Source: Chloroflexota bacterium
GTDB taxonomy: Bacteria > Chloroflexota > Anaerolineae > Anaerolineales > Villigracilaceae
Direction: 5' to 3'
DNA length: 14,056 bases
Assembly (NCBI GenBank): GCA_016191985.1
Contig: JACPVB010000054.1
Coordinates: 1-14,056, forward strand
Shown: positions 1 to 6,514 of the stretch, one piece after another
Layout: the number at the start of each line of letters is the position of its first letter
How positions within the stretch are numbered: the stretch's first letter is position 1
Made by a program: the position numbers and the translations under genes
Notes under the pieces: generated by a model
The model's database searches: none
Seen by the model: the letters and a program-made list of their open reading frames with translations, nothing else
Told to the model about the DNA's origin: nothing

Positions 1-978
1 CACTGCCTCGTACCCCAATTCAAATAGATCGGAATAAAACAACGGCACGTGCGAATAAACCTCTCCCGCACCGGCCATGTTGCGCCCTGCCATTTTTCCC
101 ATTTTCAAAGCATTGTCTTCATGCTCCACGCGCACACGTTTCCCTAAAACCGAATGATTAAACATCGCCACATCCCCGGCCGCATAAACATCTGGAGCAT
201 TCGTAAGCAAGTGCCCATCGACCACAATTCCATCCCTGATCTCGATGCCAGCGGAGCGTGCAAGGTCCACGTTGGGACGGATGCCGATGCCTGCGACCAC
301 TCCGTCCACCTCAAGGGCTTTTCCGCTTCCTGTCCGGACCGTATAGCTGCTCCCGCTCTCCGTCAGACTCGCCACTGAGGCCCCTGCAATTATCTCCACG
401 CCTTTCTGCCGATAAAAATCATTCAGGAAATTCGCTAATTCCTTCGGGTAGATATTCCCGCCGATGGCTTCTTCGAGAAATACCATGGTTACTTTTTTGC
501 CAACCATGCTCAGGGCGGCGGCGATCTCCGAGCCAATGAACCCGCCGCCGATCACAAGGAAACGTTCGTGCTGGTCAGCCAATTCACGCAAGTGTTGATA
601 GTCGCGCAGATCACGGAAATAAATGATCTGTCCCTCCCCAAACGGCAAATGGACCGGCGAGCCGCCGGTGGCAAGTAGCGCCTTGTCGTAGCTATATTCA
701 TTCCCCTCATCGTCGCGGATCTGTCTTTGTTTTTTGTCAAACTGAGTCACCTGCCGATTCAAATGCAGATCAACCCCCAGATTAGGCGTGCCGCGCCAGA
801 TCTTCTCGAACGGCTTGCCCTTCCATAATCCCTTCGATAAACTTGGGCGGCTGTAGGGCGGATCAGGTTCCATGCTGAACATCCCAATCGAACCTTCCGC
901 GTCCAATTCACGAATCCCGCGCGCAGCGGCATCGCCCGTCATCCCGCCGCCAACGATCAAATACTTGTAATGTTTCAT
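1..978 (-). CDS. FAD-dependent NAD(P)/ferredoxin-type oxidoreductase (C-terminus beyond window)
   Basis: The first 326 residues of a pyridine-nucleotide-disulfide oxidoreductase of the ferredoxin/rubredoxin-reductase or AIF-like type, which passes electrons from NAD(P)H via FAD to a small redox partner in the cytosol. Visible are an N-terminal FAD-binding GGGMTG at residues 10-15, the PYSRPSLSKGLW stretch at about 41-52 typical of this group, an ATGG turn at about 103-106, a second dinucleotide (NAD(P)H) fold with GGGFIG at 144-149, the second FAD motif VYAAGDVA at 264-271, and the VEHEDNALKMGK segment at about 284-295. No CxxC redox pair is seen, so it is not a thioredoxin- or lipoamide-type enzyme. 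The ATG at 976-978 is preceded by a strong Shine-Dalgarno (GAGGAGG, complement of 983-989). The gene runs off the left edge; the rest of the small C-terminal domain is missing. The exact electron acceptor cannot be told from sequence. Confidence 0.9.
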   Translation of the reverse strand, partial: MKHYKYLIVGGGMTGDAAARGIRELDAEGSIGMFSMEPDPPYSRPSLSKGLWKGKPFEKIWRGTPNLGVDLHLNRQVTQFDKKQRQIRDDEGNEYSYDKALLATGGSPVHLPFGEGQIIYFRDLRDYQHLRELADQHERFLVIGGGFIGSEIAAALSMVGKKVTMVFLEEAIGGNIYPKELANFLNDFYRQKGVEIIAGASVASLTESGSSYTVRTGSGKALEVDGVVAGIGIRPNVDLARSAGIEIRDGIVVDGHLLTNAPDVYAAGDVAMFNHSVLGKRVRVEHEDNALKMGKMAGRNMAGAGEVYSHVPLFYSDLFELGYEAV

Positions 979-1012
979 ACGGCCTCCTCACCAGTAAATA
1001 AACCGATAAACA

Positions 1013-1041
1013 AATATACGCCCAGCCGCGCAGACAGACAA
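1013..1041 (-). promoter_or_regulatory. Sigma70-like promoter of the oxidoreductase gene
   Basis: On the minus strand a -35 box TTGTCT (complement of 1036-1041) is followed after exactly 17 bases by a -10 box TATATT (complement of 1013-1018). This is 4/6 and 5/6 to the consensus, about 28 nt from the predicted transcription start to the start codon, with a strong ribosome binding site in between. The upstream flank carries a small hairpin GACTTT-CTT-AAAGTC (1064-1078), which could be an operator but has no assigned factor. Confidence 0.55.
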
Positions 1042-1213
1042 GTCCTTTCACATACACTCTCATGACTTTCTTAAAGTCCAGGCCCTGTCTGTTAATCAAC
1101 GAGGGGAATTTCTTCTGGTATGATTTGAAATTATGAAACTATCGCTTGTCTCATAAATAAGTAAACGTTTCAATTGAATTACGAGAAAATCTTACAACTT
1201 GGTTTGGTAAATT

Positions 1214-2221
1214 ATGCGATACTATGTAAAAAATTCCATCACCGATGTGCGCGGCATCGAAGTTGGACACGCACAAAATGAAGAGGCATTGACCGGCTGC
1301 ACCGTTATCCTCTGCCGCAAAGGCGCGGTGGCTGGCGTGGATGTGCGCGGCGGCGCGCCCGGCACCCGCGAGACCGACCTGCTGAATCCCATCAATCTCG
1401 TCCAGAAAGTTCATGCAATTGTTTTGGCTGGCGGCTCCGCATTTGGTTTGGATGCGGCCAGCGGCGTGATGAAATATCTCGAAGAAAAGAAGATTGGATT
1501 TAACACTGGCGCGGCGAAAGTGCCGATTGTTCCTTCTGCGATTCTTTATGATTTAAACCTCGGTCGCGCGGACGTTCGGCCTGATTCTGCGATGGGAGCA
1601 TTCGCCGCCGCCTCAGCAGTCTCCACTCCACCCGCCGAGGGAAACGTCGGTGCAGGGACGGGTGCATCCGTTGGCAAGATGTTCGGCACCGCACTGGCAA
1701 TGAAATCTGGCCTGGGAACCGCCAGCATGGACATCGGCGGGGGAGTGATCGTCGGTGCCATCGTCGCCGTCAACGCCTTTGGCGATGTGATCGACCCAAA
1801 GACAGGGGAGATCATTGCCGGTCTTCGCTCTGGGAAAGTCGGTCCACTGCGGGTTGGAAAAAAAGGTCAATTTGCAGATACACTCGCGATGATGAAGACT
1901 CCAATGGGTCGCGGGATTCTCGGTTTCGCGGGCCGCGCCAACACCGTCATCGGCGCCGTGGCGACAAACGCAAAGTTGACCAAAGCCCAGGCTACGAAAG
2001 TTGCCCAAATGGCACAGGACGGCATCGCGCGAGCGATCCGCCCTGCCCACACCATGCTGGATGGTGACGTAATCTTTGCCCTCTCCACTGGCACAAAAAA
2101 AGCCGATGTCTCAACCCTCGGCGCATTCGCGGCAGAGGTCATGGCTGAAGCCATTGTAAGAGCCGTGAAAATGGCAAAGTCCGCTGGGGGAGTGGTGGGG
2201 TTGGGTGACTCCCTTCCGTGA
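1214..2221 (+). CDS. P1 family peptidase (S58, DmpA-like L-aminopeptidase/D-esterase)
   Basis: A 335-residue member of the S58/DmpA family of Ntn-type, self-cleaving aminopeptidases, which trim N-terminal residues from small peptides, amides or esters. Family landmarks in order: ITDVRGIEVGHA near the start (about 9-20), TGCTVILC (27-34), GGAPGTRETDLLNP (46-59), LAGGSAFGLDAASGV (71-85), EGNVGAGTGASVGK (142-155), and ANTVIGAVATNAKLTK (242-257). By analogy with DmpA, cleavage should fall between Asn243 and Thr244, leaving Thr244 as the N-terminal nucleophile of the small subunit. The closing MLDGDVIFALSTG (281-293) is also typical. Length is usual for the short bacterial subfamily. No signal peptide is seen, so it is cytosolic. 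It starts at ATG 1214 with no clear Shine-Dalgarno. It stands alone on this strand; substrate unknown. Confidence 0.93.
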   Translation: MRYYVKNSITDVRGIEVGHAQNEEALTGCTVILCRKGAVAGVDVRGGAPGTRETDLLNPINLVQKVHAIVLAGGSAFGLDAASGVMKYLEEKKIGFNTGAAKVPIVPSAILYDLNLGRADVRPDSAMGAFAAASAVSTPPAEGNVGAGTGASVGKMFGTALAMKSGLGTASMDIGGGVIVGAIVAVNAFGDVIDPKTGEIIAGLRSGKVGPLRVGKKGQFADTLAMMKTPMGRGILGFAGRANTVIGAVATNAKLTKAQATKVAQMAQDGIARAIRPAHTMLDGDVIFALSTGTKKADVSTLGAFAAEVMAEAIVRAVKMAKSAGGVVGLGDSLP

Positions 2222-2266
2222 TTGTGGAAGAGCGATAGAGTAAAATAATGGTAGAGAGATTTAATA

Positions 2267-3178
2267 ATGAAAATCCCGCATCCAATTCCATATCAAGGTA
2301 GTAAGCGTAATTTGGCAAAATATATCCTGCCATTCTTCCCGCTCGAAATCAAAAATTTATTTGAACCGTTTTCAGGTTCAGCGGCAATTTCAATTGCTGC
2401 GGCAGCACATGGCAAAGCGTCTCGCTTTCACTTGAACGATGTTAACCAGCCTTTAATTGCGCTTTGGAATGAGATCATCAACAATCCTAATGAAATTGCT
2501 GCTAAATATGAAAGTTTATGGCTGGAACAACAGGAAAATGAGCGAAAGTATTACAGTGTTGTGCGGGATAATTTCAACAAGACAAAACGTCCCGATTATC
2601 TACTTTATTTGCTTGCTCGTTGCGTCAAAGCATCCGTAAGATACAACGCAAATGGCGATTTCAACCAAAGCCCTGATAATCGCAGGCTAGGACGCAATCC
2701 ACAACAGATGAAGGATGATATTTTTGCCGTTTCCAGGTTGTTGCAAAATAAAACAACTTTGACAAGCGCAGACTATAAAGAAGTTTTAAAAAAAGCTACT
2801 TCAAAGGATTTAATTTATATGGACCCACCCTATCAGGGTGTTTGCGCCACGGGCGACCCACGTTATTTTAGTGGAATTGATTTTGACGAATTCATGCGAG
2901 AATTGAAAAAACTGAATGAAAAGAATATTCCTTTTATCCTTAGTTATGACGGACGCACCGGCAAAAAATCGTATGGACAAAGCCTTCCTGTCGAATTAGG
3001 AATGTACCGCCTTGAAATCGAAGCGGGACGCTCTACGCAAGCGACATTACTTGGTAGAAATGATGTGACGTACGAATCAGTTTATCTTTCCAGTAACCTG
3101 GTTGGGAAATTACACCTTGCGCCAAATGAAATCATTGCCGATCATGTCGTCCGTCAACCTGCGCTTTTTGAATTCTAG
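2267..3178 (+). CDS. D12-class (Dam-family) adenine-N6 DNA methyltransferase
   Basis: A 303-residue S-adenosylmethionine-dependent enzyme that methylates adenine N6 in a short DNA site. Motif order is that of the alpha/D12 class (Dam, DpnM, M.EcoRV): motif X PYQGSKRNLAKYI (8-20), motif I LFEPFSGSAAISIAA (31-45) for AdoMet binding, acidic NDVNQPL (58-63), a central variable region (about 70-175) that should contain the target recognition domain, and the catalytic DPPY (186-189). A weak Shine-Dalgarno (AGAGAG near 2254-2258) precedes ATG 2267. It lies 17 bp upstream of the HNH nuclease reading frames on the same strand, and both are visibly AT-richer than the surrounding genes. Together they look like a type II restriction-modification cassette acquired by transfer. 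The recognition site cannot be read from the sequence; a solitary Dam-like role is less likely given the neighbour. Confidence 0.92.
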   Translation: MKIPHPIPYQGSKRNLAKYILPFFPLEIKNLFEPFSGSAAISIAAAAHGKASRFHLNDVNQPLIALWNEIINNPNEIAAKYESLWLEQQENERKYYSVVRDNFNKTKRPDYLLYLLARCVKASVRYNANGDFNQSPDNRRLGRNPQQMKDDIFAVSRLLQNKTTLTSADYKEVLKKATSKDLIYMDPPYQGVCATGDPRYFSGIDFDEFMRELKKLNEKNIPFILSYDGRTGKKSYGQSLPVELGMYRLEIEAGRSTQATLLGRNDVTYESVYLSSNLVGKLHLAPNEIIADHVVRQPALFEF

Positions 3179-3195
3179 TCAACGGGTCATTCAAT

Positions 3196-3447
3196 ATGCC
3201 AAAATCAGCCGAACATAAAGAAATAAAGCGCATTTTGAGAAACATTTCCAACAAACGTGCCCGTATTGTTATCGAACATATTCTCAAAAATGGGTTTATC
3301 ACTACTGAACAACTTGAAAAGCAATATGGTTACAACCACCCGCCAAGGGCAGCTCGTGATGTGCGCGAAGCAGGTATTCCTTTGGAAACATTTCGAGTAA
3401 AGACAGCGAAGGACGTACAATCGCCGCTTATCGCTTTGGCGATGTGA
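3196..3447 (+). CDS. N-terminal part of a frameshifted HNH restriction endonuclease
   Basis: An 83-residue frame starting 17 bp after the methyltransferase stop. Residues 1 to about 69 (ending ETFRVK) form a lysine-rich, helical, winged-helix-like region (ILKNGFITTEQLEKQYGY, HPPRAARDVREAGIP) of the kind that precedes HNH cores in some restriction enzymes. The last 14 residues look out of frame. In the next frame, the sequence immediately after codon Lys69 (3400-3402) reads DSEGRTIAAYRFGDVSDIQ and flows straight into the HNH frame below. I therefore infer that 3196-3932 is one gene of about 245 codons interrupted by loss of one base near the A-run 3399-3401. No clear ribosome binding site precedes ATG 3196. 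Alternatively it is a real small protein, but the continuity argues against that. Confidence 0.7.
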   Translation: MPKSAEHKEIKRILRNISNKRARIVIEHILKNGFITTEQLEKQYGYNHPPRAARDVREAGIPLETFRVKTAKDVQSPLIALAM

Positions 3448-3932
3448 GTGATATCCAGAAAGGCAGACTGGGAGGCAGGCAAACTTTTCCAAAGCAATTT
3501 CGAGATGAACTTTATGTCCAGAGCAGCGGAAAATGTTCTATTTGCAATGGCTCTTTTGAGCAAAGATATTTACAAGTTGACCATCGAGTCCCGTATGAAG
3601 TTGCAGGAGATACCCGAACCGACCTGAATCCCAAGGACTTTATGCTGGTTTGCGGTTCATGTAATCGGGCGAAATCCTGGTCATGCGAACACTGCGTCAA
3701 CTGGCAAAATGAAAAGCTCCCGCGGGTTTGTTTGAAGTGTTATTGGGCAAATCCTGAAAATTATGTTCATGTTGCATTCAGGGAAGTGAGACGCACAGAT
3801 ATTTTGTGGGACGAAAACGAAGTCGAGGTGTACGAAAAACTTAAAGCATCGGCTGTTCAGAGTCAATTTCCAATCCCTGAGTATGTCAAAAAGGTGATAA
3901 AAAAGCATCTTGGCAAAATGAAGAACGGCTAA
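3444..3932 (+). CDS. HNH endonuclease (C-terminal part of the frameshifted restriction enzyme)
   Basis: A 162-residue frame opening at GTG 3444, which overlaps the end of the previous frame by four bases. It carries a complete HNH nuclease core: CSIC (31-34), VDHRVPYEV with the catalytic His47 (45-53), then CGSCNRAKSW (70-79), CEHC (81-84) and CLKC (96-99), giving four CxxC pairs able to bind structural zinc. The protein is expected to cut double-stranded DNA at the site protected by the upstream adenine methyltransferase. Similarity to restriction-type HNH enzymes continues upstream of the GTG (SEGRTIAAYRFGD in the same frame, about 3405-3443), so the GTG is probably not the native start and the true protein is a fusion with the frame at 3196. 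Whether the nuclease is functional depends on whether the frameshift is real. Confidence 0.78.
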   Translation: MSDIQKGRLGGRQTFPKQFRDELYVQSSGKCSICNGSFEQRYLQVDHRVPYEVAGDTRTDLNPKDFMLVCGSCNRAKSWSCEHCVNWQNEKLPRVCLKCYWANPENYVHVAFREVRRTDILWDENEVEVYEKLKASAVQSQFPIPEYVKKVIKKHLGKMKNG

Positions 3933-3992
3933 AAAGCGCGCAACAATGACGTGGAATATTGGTGAACAACAAGACGCTTGTAATGCCAGTTA

Positions 3993-5180
3993 TTACCCCT
4001 TCACACAAACCAATCCCTTCAAATATGCTCCCTCTGGGAAATGCAAACTGACCGGGTGATCGCCGCCCTGTGACAAATGCTCGATGATCGTCGCTTCTGT
4101 GCCCGCATCCAATGCGGCGGAGGCGACGATTTTTTGGAAGAGGGCCGCGTCCACGCCGCCGGAGCAGGAGAAGGTGGCGAGGATGCCGCCGTGACGCAAT
4201 AATTTAAATGCCAGCAGATTGATGTCTTTGTAGGCGCGCGAGGCTTTCTCGGCATGTGCGGCGGTGGGAGCGAATTTGGGCGGGTCGAGGATGATCATAT
4301 CGAAGGAGCGGTTTTCGTCGCGGAATTTTCTCAACAGTTGGAATACATCGCCTTCAAGCGCGGTGTGACGCTCCGCAGGGACGCGGACGCGGTTGAGGAC
4401 GATATTTTCTTCGAGCAATGCGAGCGCATCGGCGGATGAATCCACAGACAGCACAGACTTTGCTCCATTTGCCAATGCGTGAATTGAAAAGCCACCCGTG
4501 TAGCAAAAGCAATTCAAGACATCACGGTCTTTCGCGAGTTCACCCACGCGCTGACGGTTTTCGCGCTGATCGAGGTAGAAGCCGGTCTTGTGACCCGTGG
4601 CGATGTTGACTTGAAAAAATAATTCGTGTTCCGTAATTCGTAATTGGGGATTTGGAATTGCGCCGCGTAAAATTCCCGTGATGGGTTTGAGTCCTTCCAG
4701 TTCTCTCACATCAACGTCGGAGCGTTCGTAGATGTTTTGAATGCCTGTCTCTTCAACCAGAATATCGGCGATGGTTTCCTTCCAAAATTCAGAGCCAGCG
4801 GTTGTGGATTGCAGGACGAGTACATTATCGTAACGGTCTACGACCAGGCCAGGGAGACCGTCGGATTCGGCGTGGATGAGGCGGTAGGCGTTGGTGTCAC
4901 GTATTACGGATTGCGTATCACGTAACTTGCAGGCCGCATGGATTCGTTTGCGGAGGAAGTCTTCATCCACAGGCTCATCAACAAACGTCCACACACGGGC
5001 ACGGATTTGGGAGAGTGGGGAGTAGGATGCCCTCGCTAGAAAATGCCCATTGGCGTCGAGCAGGTCAACGGTCGAGCCTGAGGCGGGATTTGCATCCACC
5101 TGTTTGACGGCGCTGGCAAAGATCCACGGATGGCGGCGCAGTAAACTTTTTTCACGGTTTGGGTTAAGGAGGATGGGCAT
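3993..5180 (-). CDS. rlmI: RlmI-type 23S rRNA (cytosine-5) methyltransferase
   Basis: A 395-residue class I AdoMet-dependent rRNA m5C methyltransferase, collinear over its whole length with E. coli RlmI, which modifies C1962 of 23S rRNA. The N-terminal PUA domain (about 1-75) includes RRHPWIFASAV. The middle domain has YRLIHAESDGLPGLVVDRY (99-117) and HKTGFYLDQR (197-206). The methyltransferase fold has VLNCFCYTGGFS (221-232, AdoMet loop), acidic SVDSS (245-249), DPPK (299-302) and FSCSGG (337-342), where Cys339 is the expected catalytic cysteine. Key residues are intact. The start has no Shine-Dalgarno, but a TAAGAT box lies six bases upstream, suggesting a leaderless message. It is convergent with the restriction cassette (60 bp gap, no obvious terminator) and divergent from the DUF58 gene. 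Two stretches inside the gene (4625-4659 and 4898-4925) are made of degenerate 7-bp repeats. Specificity for C1962 is inferred from homology; other RlmI/RlmL-like targets are possible. Confidence 0.92.
   Translation of the reverse strand: MPILLNPNREKSLLRRHPWIFASAVKQVDANPASGSTVDLLDANGHFLARASYSPLSQIRARVWTFVDEPVDEDFLRKRIHAACKLRDTQSVIRDTNAYRLIHAESDGLPGLVVDRYDNVLVLQSTTAGSEFWKETIADILVEETGIQNIYERSDVDVRELEGLKPITGILRGAIPNPQLRITEHELFFQVNIATGHKTGFYLDQRENRQRVGELAKDRDVLNCFCYTGGFSIHALANGAKSVLSVDSSADALALLEENIVLNRVRVPAERHTALEGDVFQLLRKFRDENRSFDMIILDPPKFAPTAAHAEKASRAYKDINLLAFKLLRHGGILATFSCSGGVDAALFQKIVASAALDAGTEATIIEHLSQGGDHPVSLHFPEGAYLKGLVCVKG
4618..4659. repeat. Degenerate 7-bp tandem repeat inside rlmI (copy 1)
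   Basis: On the plus strand the sequence falls into consecutive heptamers: AATAATT, CGTGTTC, CGTAATT, CGTAATT, GGGGATT, TGGAATT. Two are identical and most end in ATT. In the rlmI reading frame (minus strand) they encode residues around NPQLRITEHELFF (about 177-189). The protein length is unchanged relative to E. coli RlmI, so this may be sequence conversion rather than net insertion, or chance. Confidence 0.45.
4898..4925. repeat. Degenerate 7-bp tandem repeat inside rlmI (copy 2)
   Basis: Four consecutive heptamers CACGTAT, TACGGAT, TGCGTAT, CACGTAA, all fitting the pattern YRCGKAW. They encode about residues 86-95 (LRDTQSVIRD) of RlmI, a linker between the PUA and middle domains that can tolerate variation. 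The same orientation and similar composition as the block at 4618-4659 suggests a common origin. Confidence 0.5.
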
Positions 5181-5186
5181 GGGTCT

Positions 5187-5192
5187 ATCTTA
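5187..5192 (-). promoter_or_regulatory. -10-like box of rlmI (probable leaderless start)
   Basis: TAAGAT on the minus strand (4/6 to TATAAT) ends six bases before the rlmI ATG, placing the transcription start at or next to the start codon. No recognisable -35 box and no Shine-Dalgarno are seen, which fits leaderless translation, but the box is weak. Confidence 0.35.
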
Positions 5193-5203
5193 CCGCACAA
5201 GCG

Positions 5204-5209
5204 TATAAT
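5204..5209 (+). promoter_or_regulatory. Consensus -10 box of the DUF58-transglutaminase operon (probable leaderless start)
   Basis: A perfect TATAAT lies with exactly six bases between it and ATG 5216, so transcription should begin on the start codon itself. There is no Shine-Dalgarno upstream of 5216, as expected for a leaderless message. No good -35 box is found 16-18 bases upstream. Confidence 0.55.
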
Positions 5210-5215
5210 TGAATC

Positions 5216-6514
5216 ATGCCTGCAAGAATAAAACTTAACTCCCTTTTATTCCCCATCCTGGCCGTTGCAGCATTAATATTGCAGGTGATCGATCCTTCCA
5301 GAATTTGGAAAGCCCTGTTGATATCCTTCGGCGGCGCGTGGTTGATCGCATGGATTTGGGCGTACGCATTGAAAAATAATTTACGGCTGACGCGCGAAGT
5401 GCGGTATGAATGGGCGCAGGTGGGCGATACACTCGAAGAACAATTTACATTAAAAAATAACGGGCTTTTTCCCGCCGCCTGGGTGGAGGTGCAGGACCAT
5501 TCCACCCTGCCAAATTATTCAACCGCGCGCGCAACCGGCGCTGGCAGCGATGAAACAAATACATGGCATACCAGGGGAGTCTGCACGCGGCGCGGCGTTT
5601 ACACATTGGGTGGAACCACATTGCATAGCGGCGACCCATTGGGAATTTATACAATTGAGATCGACCAGCCAGAAAGTTCGATACTGGTGGTGATGCCGCC
5701 CGTGATTCCATTGCCTTCCATTGAGATCATGCCCGGCGGGTGGATGGGGGATGGCCGCTCGCGCTCGAATTCACTTGAGCGAACGGTGAATGTTTTAAAT
5801 GTGCGCGAGTATGAACCAGGCGAGCCGTTGAAGTTAATCCACTGGCCCACCACTGCGCGCCGTGGAAAACTTTATTCACGCGTGCTGGATTCCTCACCCG
5901 CAAGCGATTGGTGGATCGTGTTGGATGCCGATGCGAAAGTGCAGGCAGGCCATGATTGGGAATCCACCATGGAGTTGGGCGTGATCCTGGCCGCGTCTCT
6001 TGCGGCGCGCGGCTTGCAAACCCGTCACTCGGTGGGCCTGCTATCAAATGGGCTCAACCATCAACAGACCGTGTGGTTGAAACCGCAATCGAATGAGGCG
6101 CAGCGCCTGCAGATCATGCGCGCGCTTGCCATGCTGGAGCCGGGCACATTACCGCTTGCAGATTTACTGGAACGCGCCGCGCCAACCCTCGGTCAGCGCA
6201 CCAGCCTGGTCGTCATTACTCCATCCATCAAAAGCGATTGGTTGAGTCCGCTCACACAATTATGGTGGAAAGGCATCAGCCCAACCGTCCTCTTGATGGA
6301 CCCATCCACCTTCGGCGCGCGACAACATGCCGACTCACTCGCAAACGTGCTGGCTGGGATGGGCATCCCACGCTTCATTCTTAGCCGTGACCTGCTTCAA
6401 CGATCTGAGGCAGACCCTACCCTGCGGTCAAAGAACGAGTGGCGCATTATGCCCACAGGCAAAGCCGTACCCACGCGCCCTCAAAAGGATATGGACTGGA
6501 GGAGGCTGGGATGA
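5216..6514 (+). CDS. DUF58 domain membrane-anchored protein
   Basis: A 432-residue DUF58 protein (often genetically linked to MoxR ATPases and transglutaminases; exact biochemical role not established). Two hydrophobic segments at about 8-24 and 32-50 form an N-terminal hairpin that anchors it. The hallmark block VREYEPGEPLKLIHW...TARRGKLYSRV lies at 197-223, followed by a von Willebrand-A-like region beginning DWWIVLDADA (231-240), in which the usual metal-site residues are only partly evident. The length is normal for the family. Its stop overlaps the next gene's start by four bases (ATGA at 6511-6514), and the last codons carry that gene's Shine-Dalgarno, so the two proteins are made together. 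The MoxR-type ATPase that usually precedes such a pair is absent: the upstream neighbour is the divergent rlmI. Transcription is probably from the TATAAT box six bases upstream of ATG. Confidence 0.9.
   Translation: MPARIKLNSLLFPILAVAALILQVIDPSRIWKALLISFGGAWLIAWIWAYALKNNLRLTREVRYEWAQVGDTLEEQFTLKNNGLFPAAWVEVQDHSTLPNYSTARATGAGSDETNTWHTRGVCTRRGVYTLGGTTLHSGDPLGIYTIEIDQPESSILVVMPPVIPLPSIEIMPGGWMGDGRSRSNSLERTVNVLNVREYEPGEPLKLIHWPTTARRGKLYSRVLDSSPASDWWIVLDADAKVQAGHDWESTMELGVILAASLAARGLQTRHSVGLLSNGLNHQQTVWLKPQSNEAQRLQIMRALAMLEPGTLPLADLLERAAPTLGQRTSLVVITPSIKSDWLSPLTQLWWKGISPTVLLMDPSTFGARQHADSLANVLAGMGIPRFILSRDLLQRSEADPTLRSKNEWRIMPTGKAVPTRPQKDMDWRRLG

Noticed and set aside
3399..3402. Programmed -1 frameshifting on A_AAG
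   Set aside because: The slip would give the right protein, but there is only one short slippery codon, no clear stimulating stem downstream and no upstream Shine-Dalgarno-like stimulator; a one-base indel is more likely. Kept only as an alternative.
3196..3932. HNH protein as a homing endonuclease or intron-borne nuclease
   Set aside because: It lies directly behind an adenine methyltransferase in the same base-composition island and is not inside another gene or intron; a restriction enzyme is simpler.
3933..3992. Bidirectional terminator between the HNH gene and rlmI
   Set aside because: I looked for a stem with flanking A/T runs in the 60-bp convergent gap and found none convincing.
6439..6510. 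Longer N-terminus for the transglutaminase from ATG 6439
   Set aside because: The extra 24 residues overlap the DUF58 C-terminus and have no upstream ribosome binding site; ATG 6511 has GGAGGAGG and the typical ATGA overlap.
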